Source: Planctomycetaceae bacterium (GTDB taxonomy: Bacteria > Planctomycetota > Phycisphaerae > Phycisphaerales > SM1A02). Taken from it: a stretch of DNA of 64,000 bases. A program made the translations under genes and the position numbers. The stretch spans positions 10,843 to 74,842 of the forward strand of contig JAJTGL010000004.1 of the NCBI GenBank assembly GCA_021297795.1, in the 5' to 3' direction. The notes beneath the pieces are model-generated. The model was not told the DNA's origin. It searched no databases and saw only the letters and a list, made by a program, of their open reading frames with translations. Below are positions 1 to 10,453 of this stretch, piece by piece. Every line of letters starts with the position of its first letter. Position 1 is the first letter of the stretch.

Positions 1-3000
1 ATCTCTCGGCGGATGCCGCCCCTTTCTGCATGAAGGGCTACGTGATCGAGTGGAGTGGCGACTGCGACGGCGACGGCGTGGTCGACCTCGGCCAGATCGC
101 GGCTGGTGAGCTTGAGGACGTGAACGGGAACGGCCGCCCCGAATGCTGCGAGGGCGCGGGCGCTCCGACCGAGGATTGCAATGCGAACGGCGAAGCCGAC
201 GCGTGCGAGCTCGAGACCGACGGCGCGGACACCGATCTCGACCTCGTGCTCGACACGTGTGAGCGCGCGTTCGGCGACCTCGATCTCGACGGCGTGGTGG
301 GCGCGGGCGACCTCGCGCTGCTGCTTGAGGCGTGGGGGCTGACGGGCGAGGGCGCCGCGGGCGAACTCGTCGGCGATCTCGATCTCGACGGCGTGGTGGG
401 GGCGGCAGACCTGTCGCTCCTCCTCGCGCGCTGGGGCGAGCGCGCGCCGTGGGAACTCCCGACGGTCCGCGCGGTGAGCCCCGCGAACGGTCCCGCCGAG
501 GGCGGCACGCGCATCGCGATCACGGGCTGGAACCTCTCCGGCGCGACGTCGATCGAGATCGGCGAGGACGTGGCGACGGACGTGGTGGTGGTCGACGAGA
601 CGCGGATCCTCGCGACGACGCCGGCTGGCCCCGTGGGCCCGGCGACCGTGATCGTGCGCACGCCCGCGGACGTGGCCGAACTTGTCGATGCATTCACGTA
701 CGAGTCGACGTACTCGATCGTACCCACGATCACGTCGGTCTCGCCCTCGTCGGGACCGCTCGGAGGCGGTACGACGATCACGGTCACGGGCACGAACCTC
801 ACCGGAGCGACATCGGTGAAGGTGGGCACGGTGGCGTGCACGTCGGTGACGGTGGTGAGCGCAACGCAGCTGACGGCTGTGACCCCTGCGGGCACGGTGG
901 GTGCGAAGTCGGTGTCGGTCACGACGGCTGGTGGCACTGGCACCAAGGCGAGCGCATTCACGTACTTCGCCGTACCGACGATCACGGCGGTAGCTCCGGC
1001 ATCGGGACCACAGGGCGGCGGGACGACGATCACGATCACGGGTACGAATCTCACGGGCACGACGTCGGTTGCTGTGGCTGGCGTCGCGTGCACGGGCGTG
1101 ACGGTGGTGAGCGCGACGCAGCTCACGGCAGTGACGCCCGCCGCGGCAACGACTGGCGCCAAGACGGTTTCGGTGACGACCCCGGGCGGAACTGCCTCGA
1201 AGACGAATGGCTTCACGTATGTCCCGGCGCCGACGATCGCGTCGGTAAGCCCTTCGGTCGGACCTGTCGCGGGTGGCACGACGATCACGATCACGGGCAC
1301 GAACCTCACCGGAGCGACTTCGGTCAAGGTGAGCGCGGTGGCGTGCACGTCGGTGACGGTGGTGAGCCCGACACAGCTGACAGCGGTGACGTCCGCGGGT
1401 AACGCGGGTCTGAAGTCGGTCTCGGTGACGACACCGGGTGGCACGGCGACCCTACCAGGTGCGTTTACGCTCGTCGGACTACCCACGATCACGTCGGTGT
1501 CGCCGTCGGCGGGACCGACCGCGGGTGGCACGACGATCACGGTCACGGGCACGAACCTCACCGGAGCGACATCGGTGAAGGTGGGCGCGGTGGCGTGCAC
1601 GTCGGTGACGGTGGTGAGCGCAACGCAGTTGACGGCTGTGACCCCTGCGGGCACGGTGGGTGCGAAGTCGGTGACGGTCACGACGGCTGGTGGCACTGGC
1701 ACCAAGGCGAGCGCATTCACGTACTTCGCCGTACCGACGATCACGGCGGTAGCTCCGGCATCGGGACCACAGGGCGGCGGCACGACGATCACGATCACGG
1801 GTACGAATCTAAATGGCACGACCGCCGTGGAGGTCGGTGGTGTGGCGTGTACGGCTGTCACGGTGGTGAGTGCGACGACGGTGACGGCGGTGACGGCCAG
1901 CGGCACGGTTGGTGCGAAGTCAGTGTCGGTGACAACGCCTGGCGGCACCGCGACGAAGTCGAACGCGTTCACCTACCTGTTTGGTCCGACAATCGCATCG
2001 ATCGCGCCGGCTGCCGGGCCGAAGACCGGCGGCACGGCGTTGACGATACTCGGAACGAATCTGACAGGGACGACGTCGGTCAAGGTCAACGGAGTGTCGT
2101 GCACATCGGTGACGGTGGTGAGCGCAACGCAGCTGACGGCTGTGACCCCTGCGGGCACAGTTGGTGCGAAGCCTGTGTCGGTGACGACGGCAGCTGGCAC
2201 CGTGACGCGATCGAATGGTTTCACGTACATGTCGGCGCCGACGATCACGTCGGTATCGCCGACATCTGGCTCGATCTCGGGTGGTACCACGATCACGATC
2301 ACGGGTACGAATCTCACCGGAACGACGTCGGTCGCGGTTGCTGGCGTCGCGTGCACGGGCGTGACGGTGGTGAGTGCAACCCAGTTGACGGCAGTGACAC
2401 CCGCCGGGGCAACAACCGGTGCCAAGTCGGTGTCGGTGACGACACCGGGCGGAACGGCGACGAAGACAAGTGCCTTTGTGTACTTCCCGGTGCCGACGAT
2501 TGCAACGGTGACGCCGGCGGCGGGGCCAGCATCAGGCGGTACGACGATCGCAGTAACGGGCACGAATCTCACCGGCACGACCTCGGTGAAAGTGGGCACG
2601 GTGGCGTGCACGCAGGTGACGGTGGTGAGCTCGACGCAGCTCACGGCGCGCACTCCGGCAGGCGCGTCCGGCGTCAAATCGGTGTCGGTGACGACACCTG
2701 GTGGCACGGCGACCCTCCCAAGCGCATTTACGTATGTCGCAGCACCCACGATCACATCGGTGACGCCGGGGGCCGGGGCGCTTGCTGGGGGGCAGACAAT
2801 CACGATCACCGGCACAAACCTCTCGGGCGTGACGACGGTCACAGTGGGTGGAGTTCCTTGCACCTCGGTGACGGTGGTGAGTGCAACGCAGGTGACCGCG
2901 GTGACGCCAGTGGTGACTGCAGCGGGGGCAAGAGCAGTGTCGGTATCTTCGCCGGGGGGCACAGTTTCTCAGGCGAATGCGTTCATCTACTTCCCGCTGC

Positions 3001-4361
3001 CGCAAATCACATCGGTGACCCCTGCGATCGGGCCAAACACGGGCGGAACGACGATCACCGTGAACGGTCTGAACCTCCTCGGCACTTCGGAGGTGCGCGT
3101 GGATGGCTTCGCCTGCACGGGCGTGACGCAGGTGAGTGGTACGAGCGTGCGGGCCGTGACGCCTGCAGGAACTCTCGGAGTCAAGACGGTCTCGGTGACG
3201 ACTCCGGGCGGCACTTGGATTACGGCGGACGCGTTTACCTACGTCGAGGGCCCGTCGATCACCTCGGTGAGTCCGTCGTCGGGTCCCTTGGCGGGCGGCA
3301 CACCGATCACGATCACGGGCGTCGGTTTCACCGGGGCGACATCGGTCAAGATCGGCGGCGTGGCCTGTACGTCGGTGACCGTCATGAGCGCGACCTCGAT
3401 CACGGCGGTCACGCCGGCGGGTACGGCTGGTGCGAAGACAGTCGACGTTTCGACACCCGTAGGGACGGGAAGCCTGAACGGTGGGTTTACCTACGTGGCG
3501 CCGTGGTTCACGGTCCTCGAGCAGACTCCGAATGCATCGGTCGTGACGAACTCGATGCTGCGCAATGCGATCATCGCGACGGGTCTTCCCTGGCGTGTGC
3601 GTGACAACATCACGCAGATCGAGATGCTCCTGATTCCGCCCGGGACGTTCACGATGGGCTGCCAGGCGACGGCGACGTTGGACACCTTGGAGTTCTTGTG
3701 TTCCTCCTTCCCGAGTGAGGGACCTACCCATGCGGTGACGATCTCACAGCCGTTCTATCTCGGCCGCTATGAGGTCACTCAGGCACAGTTTGTCGCACGC
3801 TTCGGGTCGAATCCATCGTTCTTCACGTCCAGCTCTCCTCAGGTGAGCGTGGCGGAAATCCCGAATCGGCCCGCGGAGAACATGTCGTATCTGAACATCA
3901 CCGGGCCGAATGGATTCCTCGCCGGCACGGGGCTGAGACTTCCAACGGAGGCCGAATGGGAGTATGCCTGTCGCGCGGGTACGACGACCGCGTATCACGG
4001 GTACGTCGGGAATCTAGGCGGCACCAATCAGGTGGAGAAGGCGTCCGACATCGCATGGCACGGCCAGAACCAGTCTCCCTTGCAGACGCGGCCCGTTGGT
4101 TTGAAGGCGGCGAACGGACTGGGTCTCCACGACATGTCCGGCAATGTCCATGAATGGTGCAGCGACTGGTTCGATTTCTCCTTCTACACGCCGCTTCCAG
4201 TGACCGACCCGACGGGGCCCGCGACGGGCACGTCCCGCGTCTTTCGTGGAGGGAGCTGGGAGGACGGTCCGGTTTTGCATCGCTCAAGCACTCGGTTTGC
4301 TCTGCCCCCAACTCTGTCGTCGGCGAAGGTTGGCTTCCGCGTCGCGAGGAACCCCGGCTGA
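1..4361 (+). CDS. Large secreted multidomain protein, 5'-truncated at window edge: end of a C-type-lectin-like domain, dockerin-like repeats, about 12 IPT/TIG repeats, C-terminal FGE-sulfatase/SUMF1-like domain
   Basis: Frame stays open upstream of the ORF-track Met at 30 (LSADAAPFCMKGYVIEWSGD). Two DLDLDGVVGAxDLxLLLxxWG repeats; 12 PxI.sVsPxxGpxxGGtxitItGxNL units; C-term LPTEAEWEYACRAGT...DMSGNVHEWCSDW...RVFRGGSW...GFRVAR typical of the FGE-sulfatase family. Confidence 0.88.
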   Translation, partial: LSADAAPFCMKGYVIEWSGDCDGDGVVDLGQIAAGELEDVNGNGRPECCEGAGAPTEDCNANGEADACELETDGADTDLDLVLDTCERAFGDLDLDGVVGAGDLALLLEAWGLTGEGAAGELVGDLDLDGVVGAADLSLLLARWGERAPWELPTVRAVSPANGPAEGGTRIAITGWNLSGATSIEIGEDVATDVVVVDETRILATTPAGPVGPATVIVRTPADVAELVDAFTYESTYSIVPTITSVSPSSGPLGGGTTITVTGTNLTGATSVKVGTVACTSVTVVSATQLTAVTPAGTVGAKSVSVTTAGGTGTKASAFTYFAVPTITAVAPASGPQGGGTTITITGTNLTGTTSVAVAGVACTGVTVVSATQLTAVTPAAATTGAKTVSVTTPGGTASKTNGFTYVPAPTIASVSPSVGPVAGGTTITITGTNLTGATSVKVSAVACTSVTVVSPTQLTAVTSAGNAGLKSVSVTTPGGTATLPGAFTLVGLPTITSVSPSAGPTAGGTTITVTGTNLTGATSVKVGAVACTSVTVVSATQLTAVTPAGTVGAKSVTVTTAGGTGTKASAFTYFAVPTITAVAPASGPQGGGTTITITGTNLNGTTAVEVGGVACTAVTVVSATTVTAVTASGTVGAKSVSVTTPGGTATKSNAFTYLFGPTIASIAPAAGPKTGGTALTILGTNLTGTTSVKVNGVSCTSVTVVSATQLTAVTPAGTVGAKPVSVTTAAGTVTRSNGFTYMSAPTITSVSPTSGSISGGTTITITGTNLTGTTSVAVAGVACTGVTVVSATQLTAVTPAGATTGAKSVSVTTPGGTATKTSAFVYFPVPTIATVTPAAGPASGGTTIAVTGTNLTGTTSVKVGTVACTQVTVVSSTQLTARTPAGASGVKSVSVTTPGGTATLPSAFTYVAAPTITSVTPGAGALAGGQTITITGTNLSGVTTVTVGGVPCTSVTVVSATQVTAVTPVVTAAGARAVSVSSPGGTVSQANAFIYFPLPQITSVTPAIGPNTGGTTITVNGLNLLGTSEVRVDGFACTGVTQVSGTSVRAVTPAGTLGVKTVSVTTPGGTWITADAFTYVEGPSITSVSPSSGPLAGGTPITITGVGFTGATSVKIGGVACTSVTVMSATSITAVTPAGTAGAKTVDVSTPVGTGSLNGGFTYVAPWFTVLEQTPNASVVTNSMLRNAIIATGLPWRVRDNITQIEMLLIPPGTFTMGCQATATLDTLEFLCSSFPSEGPTHAVTISQPFYLGRYEVTQAQFVARFGSNPSFFTSSSPQVSVAEIPNRPAENMSYLNITGPNGFLAGTGLRLPTEAEWEYACRAGTTTAYHGYVGNLGGTNQVEKASDIAWHGQNQSPLQTRPVGLKAANGLGLHDMSGNVHEWCSDWFDFSFYTPLPVTDPTGPATGTSRVFRGGSWEDGPVLHRSSTRFALPPTLSSAKVGFRVARNPG

Positions 4362-4536
4362 TCCTTCGATGGAACCGTGCCGGGTAGCAGGCGGGTACGT
4401 GCCGGCGAGCGTCGGCACGCACCCGGCACGAGCGGGTGTGGCGCGAAGCGACCGAGACGCGGGACCTTGCAGCGCGCAGGTCCGGTGCCAGGAGCGTGCC
4501 GGGTGCTCGCGGGCACCTCGCGGTCTCCACGCGGCA

Positions 4537-4566
4537 CGGTTCCGTGCGGTTCCGTGCGGTTCCGTG
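4537..4566. repeat. 10-bp tandem repeat cggttccgtg x3
   Basis: Three perfect copies in the intergenic region after the TIG/FGE gene. Confidence 0.95.
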
Positions 4567-4644
4567 GGGCGGTCCATGCGAAGTTTTGACGTCGTTCACC
4601 CCGCGGCCGTCGTTTGCGTTCGCACCGGTTCGGTGTGCAGCGCG

Positions 4645-6288
4645 TCAGTCGACGAGCATGATGATCCGTAACCGGATCGTCACAGTCTGCCCCGGCTGGA
4701 GTTTCTCCAGTCGGCTGCCGCTTGCGCGCCATCGGTAGAGCGCGTTGCGAATCGCCTCGTCGATGCTGCCGTTGCCCGTCGAACGCACGAGTCGCGCCGT
4801 CATCGGAACGCCGTCGCGGCCGATTACGAGCTCGCCGATCGGATTGCGACGGATGCCATCGACGTAGTTGAGCGTGGTGAACCGCGGTCGCGCGGGCTTG
4901 AGCGTGATGCCCCTCGCGGCGAGCGGGCGACCGTTCTGCCAGTTCGCCATCGGCACGTCGATGATCGACGTCGGGTCGCTCTCGCGATCGGAGAGTTCGC
5001 CCGAAGGCGACACGGTGTCGCCGGGAGCCCCGGCGGGTGAAGGCGGTGCGGGCGTGTTCTGCGTTCCGTCGACCGGCGTCGGCCCGGGCACGCCACCGCC
5101 CTGCGTCCCACTCTTCGTCGAGACCGAGTTCGCGGCGTCGGGCGTTGCGTCCTGCGCGGGCGACGAGTCCGCGTCTGGGTTCGGCTCAATCGGCTTCTGC
5201 GGATCCTCGGTCGGCGGGCGAACGGTTGTCGCGCTCGGATCGGCGCTGTCTCGCGGGGGCGAGTTGGGCGAGGCACCCGGTGCCGCCGGGTTCAACGGCT
5301 TGCTCGGGTCGGCGCTCGACGGATCGGGCTCCGCGGAGGGATCCGTGCGTGGCTCCGCCAGAGGGTCGGTGCGGGTCGGATCCGGTGGCGTAGGCACCGG
5401 CTTCGTTCCATCCCCGGGAACCTTCGGCAATTCCTGCGGCGTCTCGGTCGGCGTCGGCGTCGGTTGCGCGGGATCTTCGCGTGGCGACTCGTTCGGATCG
5501 GAGGTTGGCGCTGTGGTTTCCGAGCCAGAGGCGGAAGGCGGCGCGTCGCCCGAAGACGGATCGGTGCGCGGCGCCTCGGGCGATGGCGGCTCTGGCGGAG
5601 GGAGCGGCACGGCACGCTCGGCGTCGCTCCCGCGCGCGACCGACGCTTCGGTCGGTGGCGTCGGCGCGGCAGGGCTCGCGGGTTCCTTCGCAGGCTCGAG
5701 CACGAGATTCGTGGGGGTGGGTGCGGTGGAGCCGGCGGCGCCGGCGGGCAGAGGCAGGGGGCTCGGGTTTGGCGACGAGGCGACCGTGGGGGTCGGTTCC
5801 GCAGGCGGCAGCGCCGACTGCTCGGTACCCCGCGAACCCGCCGCGACCTGCAGTCGGAACGCGGCCTGCTCCACTTCGGCGAGTTCGGCGAGGTGCTGCT
5901 GGTACTCCTCGTACCCGATCCAGTTCATCGTGACGGCGTTGCTCTCGTCGATGCCGAGCCGCACCTCCTCCTGCTCCTCGGGTGGAAGCTCGCGGTCGCG
6001 GTTCCGGCGCTCCTGCATCGCGCGACGTGCGCTCTCGGCGCTCCGACGTGCGCGATCGGTCTCGCGATCCATCGCGCGTTCCGCGTCGGTCCGGTCGGCG
6101 TGTCGATCGTCTTCCTCCGCCTCCCCCTCGCCTGGATCCGGTCGGTCGAGCCCCGCGTCGACGATGTCCTCGCGCGCAGCGCCGCTCCCGCCCATCAATC
6201 CCATCGCCGGAAACACGACCGCGACGTGCAGCAGCACGCTCAGCGCGAACGCCACGACGATCGGGAGGTTGTTGCGAAGCGACTGCAT
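4645..6288 (-). CDS. TonB-family energy transducer with long Pro/Ser/Thr-rich linker
   Basis: MQSLRNNLPIVVAFALSVLLHVAVVFPAM N-terminal TM; C-term IGELVIGRDGVPMTARLVRSTGNGSIDEAIRNALYRWRAS..TVTIRLRI resembles TonB C-terminal domain; next to exbD. Confidence 0.75.
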   Translation of the reverse strand: MQSLRNNLPIVVAFALSVLLHVAVVFPAMGLMGGSGAAREDIVDAGLDRPDPGEGEAEEDDRHADRTDAERAMDRETDRARRSAESARRAMQERRNRDRELPPEEQEEVRLGIDESNAVTMNWIGYEEYQQHLAELAEVEQAAFRLQVAAGSRGTEQSALPPAEPTPTVASSPNPSPLPLPAGAAGSTAPTPTNLVLEPAKEPASPAAPTPPTEASVARGSDAERAVPLPPPEPPSPEAPRTDPSSGDAPPSASGSETTAPTSDPNESPREDPAQPTPTPTETPQELPKVPGDGTKPVPTPPDPTRTDPLAEPRTDPSAEPDPSSADPSKPLNPAAPGASPNSPPRDSADPSATTVRPPTEDPQKPIEPNPDADSSPAQDATPDAANSVSTKSGTQGGGVPGPTPVDGTQNTPAPPSPAGAPGDTVSPSGELSDRESDPTSIIDVPMANWQNGRPLAARGITLKPARPRFTTLNYVDGIRRNPIGELVIGRDGVPMTARLVRSTGNGSIDEAIRNALYRWRASGSRLEKLQPGQTVTIRLRIIMLVD

Positions 6289-6323
6289 GGAGTCCGTTCG
6301 ATGAGCGTAGGCCGACCGCTGTC

Positions 6324-6866
6324 TCAACCTGCGGGGGCGCTGCCGGGGTTCCCGGTCAATGGAGCCGTTTCTGCCGCCTGCGACCCGGGCGCGGTGGGGC
6401 CAACCGCAGGCGGCGTGGTCACGGGCGTCTCGGCGTCGCGGATCACGGGGCCGCGCTTCTGCCGGCCCACGATGTTCACGTTGAACTTGCCCGGCTGCAG
6501 GCGATCCCACACGTCGAGCAGCAGCGCGGAACGATCGACCTCGGCGCTTCCATCCGCCAGCGCGAGATAGACGACGAGGTCGGGCGCACCGGTCCGGATC
6601 TCCTCGAGGCGCGAGGCAAGCTCGTCGAGCGCGATCGGCGCGCGATCGAGGTAGAGCCGCCCGTCGAGGTCGACCGAGATCGTCGCCGCCGGCACGGGCT
6701 TCGCCGCCGCGCCCGACTGGTACGTCTTCAGCGTCATCGGCACGAGGTCGACGCGTTCCATCATCATCACGCTGTAGATGAAGAACGTAAGGAGAAAGAG
6801 CATCACGTCGATCAGCGGCGCGAGCTCGATGCGCGGTTCATGGGTGGCGCGGCGAATCCGGAACAT
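6324..6866 (-). CDS. exbD: ExbD/TolR biopolymer transport protein
   Basis: RIELAPLIDVMLFLLTFFIYSVMM single TM with conserved Asp, periplasmic ExbD domain. Confidence 0.85.
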   Translation of the reverse strand: MFRIRRATHEPRIELAPLIDVMLFLLTFFIYSVMMMERVDLVPMTLKTYQSGAAAKPVPAATISVDLDGRLYLDRAPIALDELASRLEEIRTGAPDLVVYLALADGSAEVDRSALLLDVWDRLQPGKFNVNIVGRQKRGPVIRDAETPVTTPPAVGPTAPGSQAAETAPLTGNPGSAPAG

Positions 6867-6869
6867 GGG

Positions 6870-9584
6870 TCAGCCCTGCGGGGCCCCGCCGGAAGCCCCG
6901 CCGGAAGCCTCGCCAGAAGCCTCGGGGGCGTTCTCGCCGGCGGCGTCGCCGTTCGTCGCCGCGTCTCCGGGCTCGACCTCGTCCATCGGCGCGCTCGCGA
7001 CGCCGACTACCTGGTCGCCGTCCTTGAGCCGCACCACGCGCACGCCCTGCGTGTTGCGTCCGATCTCGCGGATCTCGGCGGCGGGGGTGCGCACGAGCAT
7101 GCCGCTCGAGGAGACCACGACCACCGAATCGGCCGACGCGATCGGAAGCACCGCCACCACCTCGCCGTTCTTGTCGTTGGTCTGGATGTCGATGCGGCCC
7201 TTGCCGCCGCGCGACTGGGCGCGCGTGGATCCGTCCTCGCTCTGGACGAGATACTCGCCGAACGCCGTTCGCTTGCCGAATCCGCGCGATGTGACGGTGA
7301 GGAGCGCGCGCGCGTCGTCGCAGCGCACGATGCCCACGACCGCGTCCGAATCGGCGAGCTCGATGCCCTTCACGCCCGCGGTGTCGCGGCCCATCACGCG
7401 CGCATCGTCCTCGTCGAACCGGATCGCCATGCCTTCCTTCGTCGCGAGGAGCACGTGGTCGGTGCCCGACGTCGAGATCACGCCGATGAGGTTGTCGCCC
7501 TCGTTGAGCGCGATGGCGATGATGCCGCCGCGGTTGACGTTGCGGTAGTCCTTGAGGCTCGTGCGCTTGACGCGGCCCTTCTGCGTGGCGAAGACGAGGT
7601 AGTCCTCCTTCTTCTCGAAGTCCTCGATCGGCAGGAAGGTCTTGACCTTCTCGCCCTCTCGGAGCTCGAGCAGGTTGACGATCGCACGGCCCTTCGCGGT
7701 GCGCGCCATCTCGGGGATCTGCCACACCTTGATGCGGAAGACGCGGCCCGTGTCGGTGAAGCAGAGGAGGTCGTCGTGCGAACCGCACACCATCACGTGC
7801 TCGGTGTAGTCGTCGTCGCGCTGCTCGGCGCCCTTGATGCCCTTGCCGCCGCGGCCCTGCGTGCGGTAGGTGTCGAGCGGCAGGCGCTTCACGTACCCGG
7901 CGTGGCTCACCGTCACCACACAGACGTGCTGCGGGACGAGCTCGCCCATCTCGAAGTCCTCGGCCTCGTTCGCCTCGATCGCGGTGAGGCGGTCGTCGCC
8001 GAAGCGCTCGGAGAGCGCGAGGGTGTCGGCACGCACGATCGCGAGGATCCTGCCCGCATCCGCGAGGATCGCCTCGAGCTCGTCGATCTTCGCGAGAAGC
8101 CCGTTGAGCTCGTTCGCAAGCTTCTCGATCTCGAGTCCGACGAGCTGGATCAGGCGCAGCGCGCCGATCGCGTCGGCCTGGACGCGCGTGAGACGCGCGC
8201 CGCCGTTGCCCTCGGTGAACGCCTTCTCGGCGCGCGCAATGAGGCGCTCGGGCACGATGTCGATGCGCGGATACGACGGCGGGATGCGGAACGCCCGCTC
8301 CATGAGGCGCTGGATCGCCTCGTCGCGGGTGCGGCTGGTGCGGATGAGGCGGATGACCTCGTCGATGTCGCACACCGCGTAGATCAGACCCTCGAGCTTG
8401 TGGGCGGCCTGGCGCGCCTGCCGGAGCTCGAACTCGCAGCGGCGACGGATGACGTCGCAGCGGTGATCGACGTAGCACTGGATCAGCTGGCGCAGCGAGA
8501 GCGTGCGCGGCTGATGATTGACGAGCGCGATGTTCTGGATCGAGTAGCTCGACTGAAGCGGCGTGAACTCGTAGAGCTGCTTCTCGACGGTCGCCGGGTC
8601 GGCGCCCTTCTTGAGGACGACCTGGATGCGCGTGCGCGCGTCGCGGCCCGAGTGGTTCTGGACCTGCGAGATGTCCTCGATGCGGCCTTCCTTGTGGGCC
8701 TCGACGATCTTCTCGATCAGCGCCGACTGCGAGACCTGGTAGGGGATCTCGTCGATCACGATCACGTCGCGGCCGGCCGACTTCTGGTGCGTCACGCGTC
8801 CGCGCACGACGATGCGGCCGCGGCCCGAGGCGTACGCCTCCATGATCCCGCGCCGGCCCATGATGATGCCGCCGGTCGGGAAGTCGGGGCCGGGCACGAG
8901 CTCCATCAGCCGGTCGACGCCGATGAGCGGGTCGTCGATCGTGGCGACGATCGCCGAGCAGATCTCGCGCAGGTTGTGCGGCGGCATCGTGCTCGACATG
9001 CCGACGGCGATGCCCGACGAGCCGTTCACGAGGAGGTTCGGGAACTTGCCGGGGAGAACGCACGGCTCCATGAGCCGCTCGTCGTAGTTCGGCTTGAAGT
9101 CGACGGTCTCCTTGTCGAGGTCCTCCATCATCGCCATCGCGGCGTGCGTCATGCGCGCCTCGGTGTAGCGCATGGCCGCGGGCGGGTCGCCCTCGATCGA
9201 GCCGAAGTTGCCCTGCTTGTCGACGAACATGTAGCGGGCCTTCCAGTCCTGGCCCATGTTCACGAGCGTCGGATAGATGACGCTCTCGCCGTGCGGGTGG
9301 TAGTTGCCGCTCGTGTCGCCGCAGATCTTCGCGCACTTGATCTGCTTGCGGCCGGGCGACAGCTTGAGGTCGTTCATCGCCACGAGGATGCGGCGCTGCG
9401 AGGGCTTGAGCCCGTCGCGCACGTCCGGCAGCGCACGATCCATGATCGTGCTCATCGCGTAGGTCAGGTAGCTCTCGTGGAGCTCGCGGTCGATGTCGAG
9501 GTCGATCACCGCGTCGACGCGGGCTTCCGGGGCGTTTCCGGTGGGCTTCTCGTCGGAGGGTTGGGCGGGGGTGCCGTCGGCCAT
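6870..9584 (-). CDS. gyrA: DNA gyrase subunit A
   Basis: [53 protein letters not shown] catalytic Tyr; GyrA-box-like QGRGGKG and C-terminal beta-pinwheel repeats. Confidence 0.97.
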   Translation of the reverse strand: MADGTPAQPSDEKPTGNAPEARVDAVIDLDIDRELHESYLTYAMSTIMDRALPDVRDGLKPSQRRILVAMNDLKLSPGRKQIKCAKICGDTSGNYHPHGESVIYPTLVNMGQDWKARYMFVDKQGNFGSIEGDPPAAMRYTEARMTHAAMAMMEDLDKETVDFKPNYDERLMEPCVLPGKFPNLLVNGSSGIAVGMSSTMPPHNLREICSAIVATIDDPLIGVDRLMELVPGPDFPTGGIIMGRRGIMEAYASGRGRIVVRGRVTHQKSAGRDVIVIDEIPYQVSQSALIEKIVEAHKEGRIEDISQVQNHSGRDARTRIQVVLKKGADPATVEKQLYEFTPLQSSYSIQNIALVNHQPRTLSLRQLIQCYVDHRCDVIRRRCEFELRQARQAAHKLEGLIYAVCDIDEVIRLIRTSRTRDEAIQRLMERAFRIPPSYPRIDIVPERLIARAEKAFTEGNGGARLTRVQADAIGALRLIQLVGLEIEKLANELNGLLAKIDELEAILADAGRILAIVRADTLALSERFGDDRLTAIEANEAEDFEMGELVPQHVCVVTVSHAGYVKRLPLDTYRTQGRGGKGIKGAEQRDDDYTEHVMVCGSHDDLLCFTDTGRVFRIKVWQIPEMARTAKGRAIVNLLELREGEKVKTFLPIEDFEKKEDYLVFATQKGRVKRTSLKDYRNVNRGGIIAIALNEGDNLIGVISTSGTDHVLLATKEGMAIRFDEDDARVMGRDTAGVKGIELADSDAVVGIVRCDDARALLTVTSRGFGKRTAFGEYLVQSEDGSTRAQSRGGKGRIDIQTNDKNGEVVAVLPIASADSVVVVSSSGMLVRTPAAEIREIGRNTQGVRVVRLKDGDQVVGVASAPMDEVEPGDAATNGDAAGENAPEASGEASGGASGGAPQG

Positions 9585-9856
9585 GAGGGGTTCTCAGCGA
9601 GGTCGTGGTCTCAGCAGGGACGTGGTGTCCGCAAGGTCTCGGGATGCCGCCGCCGCGCGCTGGAAATCGCGGGAAGAGGCGGCTCCGGAGGGGCCTCGAG
9701 GGCTCCGCGCGGAGGGTCCGGAGTGTAGTCGAAAGGGGGCTTTCGCGCCCGACGGAAGCGCGGGGAAGACCGCGGTTCCCTGCGCGTTCGCCGCGGAAAA
9801 TCAGCGGGTTTTCCCGGCGCGCGGAGGAACGCGACCCGGAGGCGGTCCCCGGTCGA

Positions 9857-10453
9857 TCAGAGCGCGAGCAACGCCGCGCCGGCGACCGCCAGCACCACGC
9901 CAAGGGCGACGAGCAGGATCGCCGCGCCCTTCGCTGGCGGCGACCCGGCGTTCGAGCTTCCCATCTCCCCGCCGGGCATTCCGCCGAGTTCATCGGTCGT
10001 GAAGTCGCGGGTCTCGACGACGACGAGCTGGCCGAAGCTCATCGATGCTCCGGAGAACCGAAACCCCTCGTCGCTCGGTCGCTGGGCGCCCCGCGCGCCG
10101 TCCGCCGCCGCCGTTCCGCCGCTCGTGCCCTTCGGAGCGATCAGCGGCGACTCGATGCCCCGCATGGTCGCGTTCGCGGGGTCGGCCATCGTGCGGTCGA
10201 GTCCGATGTCGGGCTCCGGGCCGAGTTCGTCGGCGGCGTCGTCACCCGACTGCGCCGCATGCGCGTCTCGCGCGCGAAGGACCTCGTCGACGCCGGCGGC
10301 CTCGCCGCCGGAGCCATGCTGCGTTTCCCAGTCGAGCGACAGCGTCGACTCGTGCTCGAGCCGCAGGCGCTCGCCGTCGCGGGAGCGTGGCTTGCCGCCA
10401 TCGGCACCCTGGCCTTCGGGAGTGGGTCGTGGATCGTTCATCGCGGAGTTCAT
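9857..10453 (-). CDS. Uncharacterised acidic, low-complexity protein with C-terminal TM anchor
   Basis: MNSAMNDPRPTPEG...PAKGAAILLVALGVVLAVAGAALLAL; start ATG overlaps the stop of the upstream GTPase-like gene (ATGA). Confidence 0.6.
   Translation of the reverse strand: MNSAMNDPRPTPEGQGADGGKPRSRDGERLRLEHESTLSLDWETQHGSGGEAAGVDEVLRARDAHAAQSGDDAADELGPEPDIGLDRTMADPANATMRGIESPLIAPKGTSGGTAAADGARGAQRPSDEGFRFSGASMSFGQLVVVETRDFTTDELGGMPGGEMGSSNAGSPPAKGAAILLVALGVVLAVAGAALLAL

Noticed and set aside
8700-9480. GyrA QRDR-region sequence ([12 protein letters not shown]) as a resistance mutation
   Set aside because: The whole motif differs naturally from E. coli; lineage-level variation rather than evidence of resistance.
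5982-9728. 1248-aa plus-strand ORF opposite gyrA
   Set aside because: Shadow ORF of gyrA on the complementary strand; no recognisable domain.
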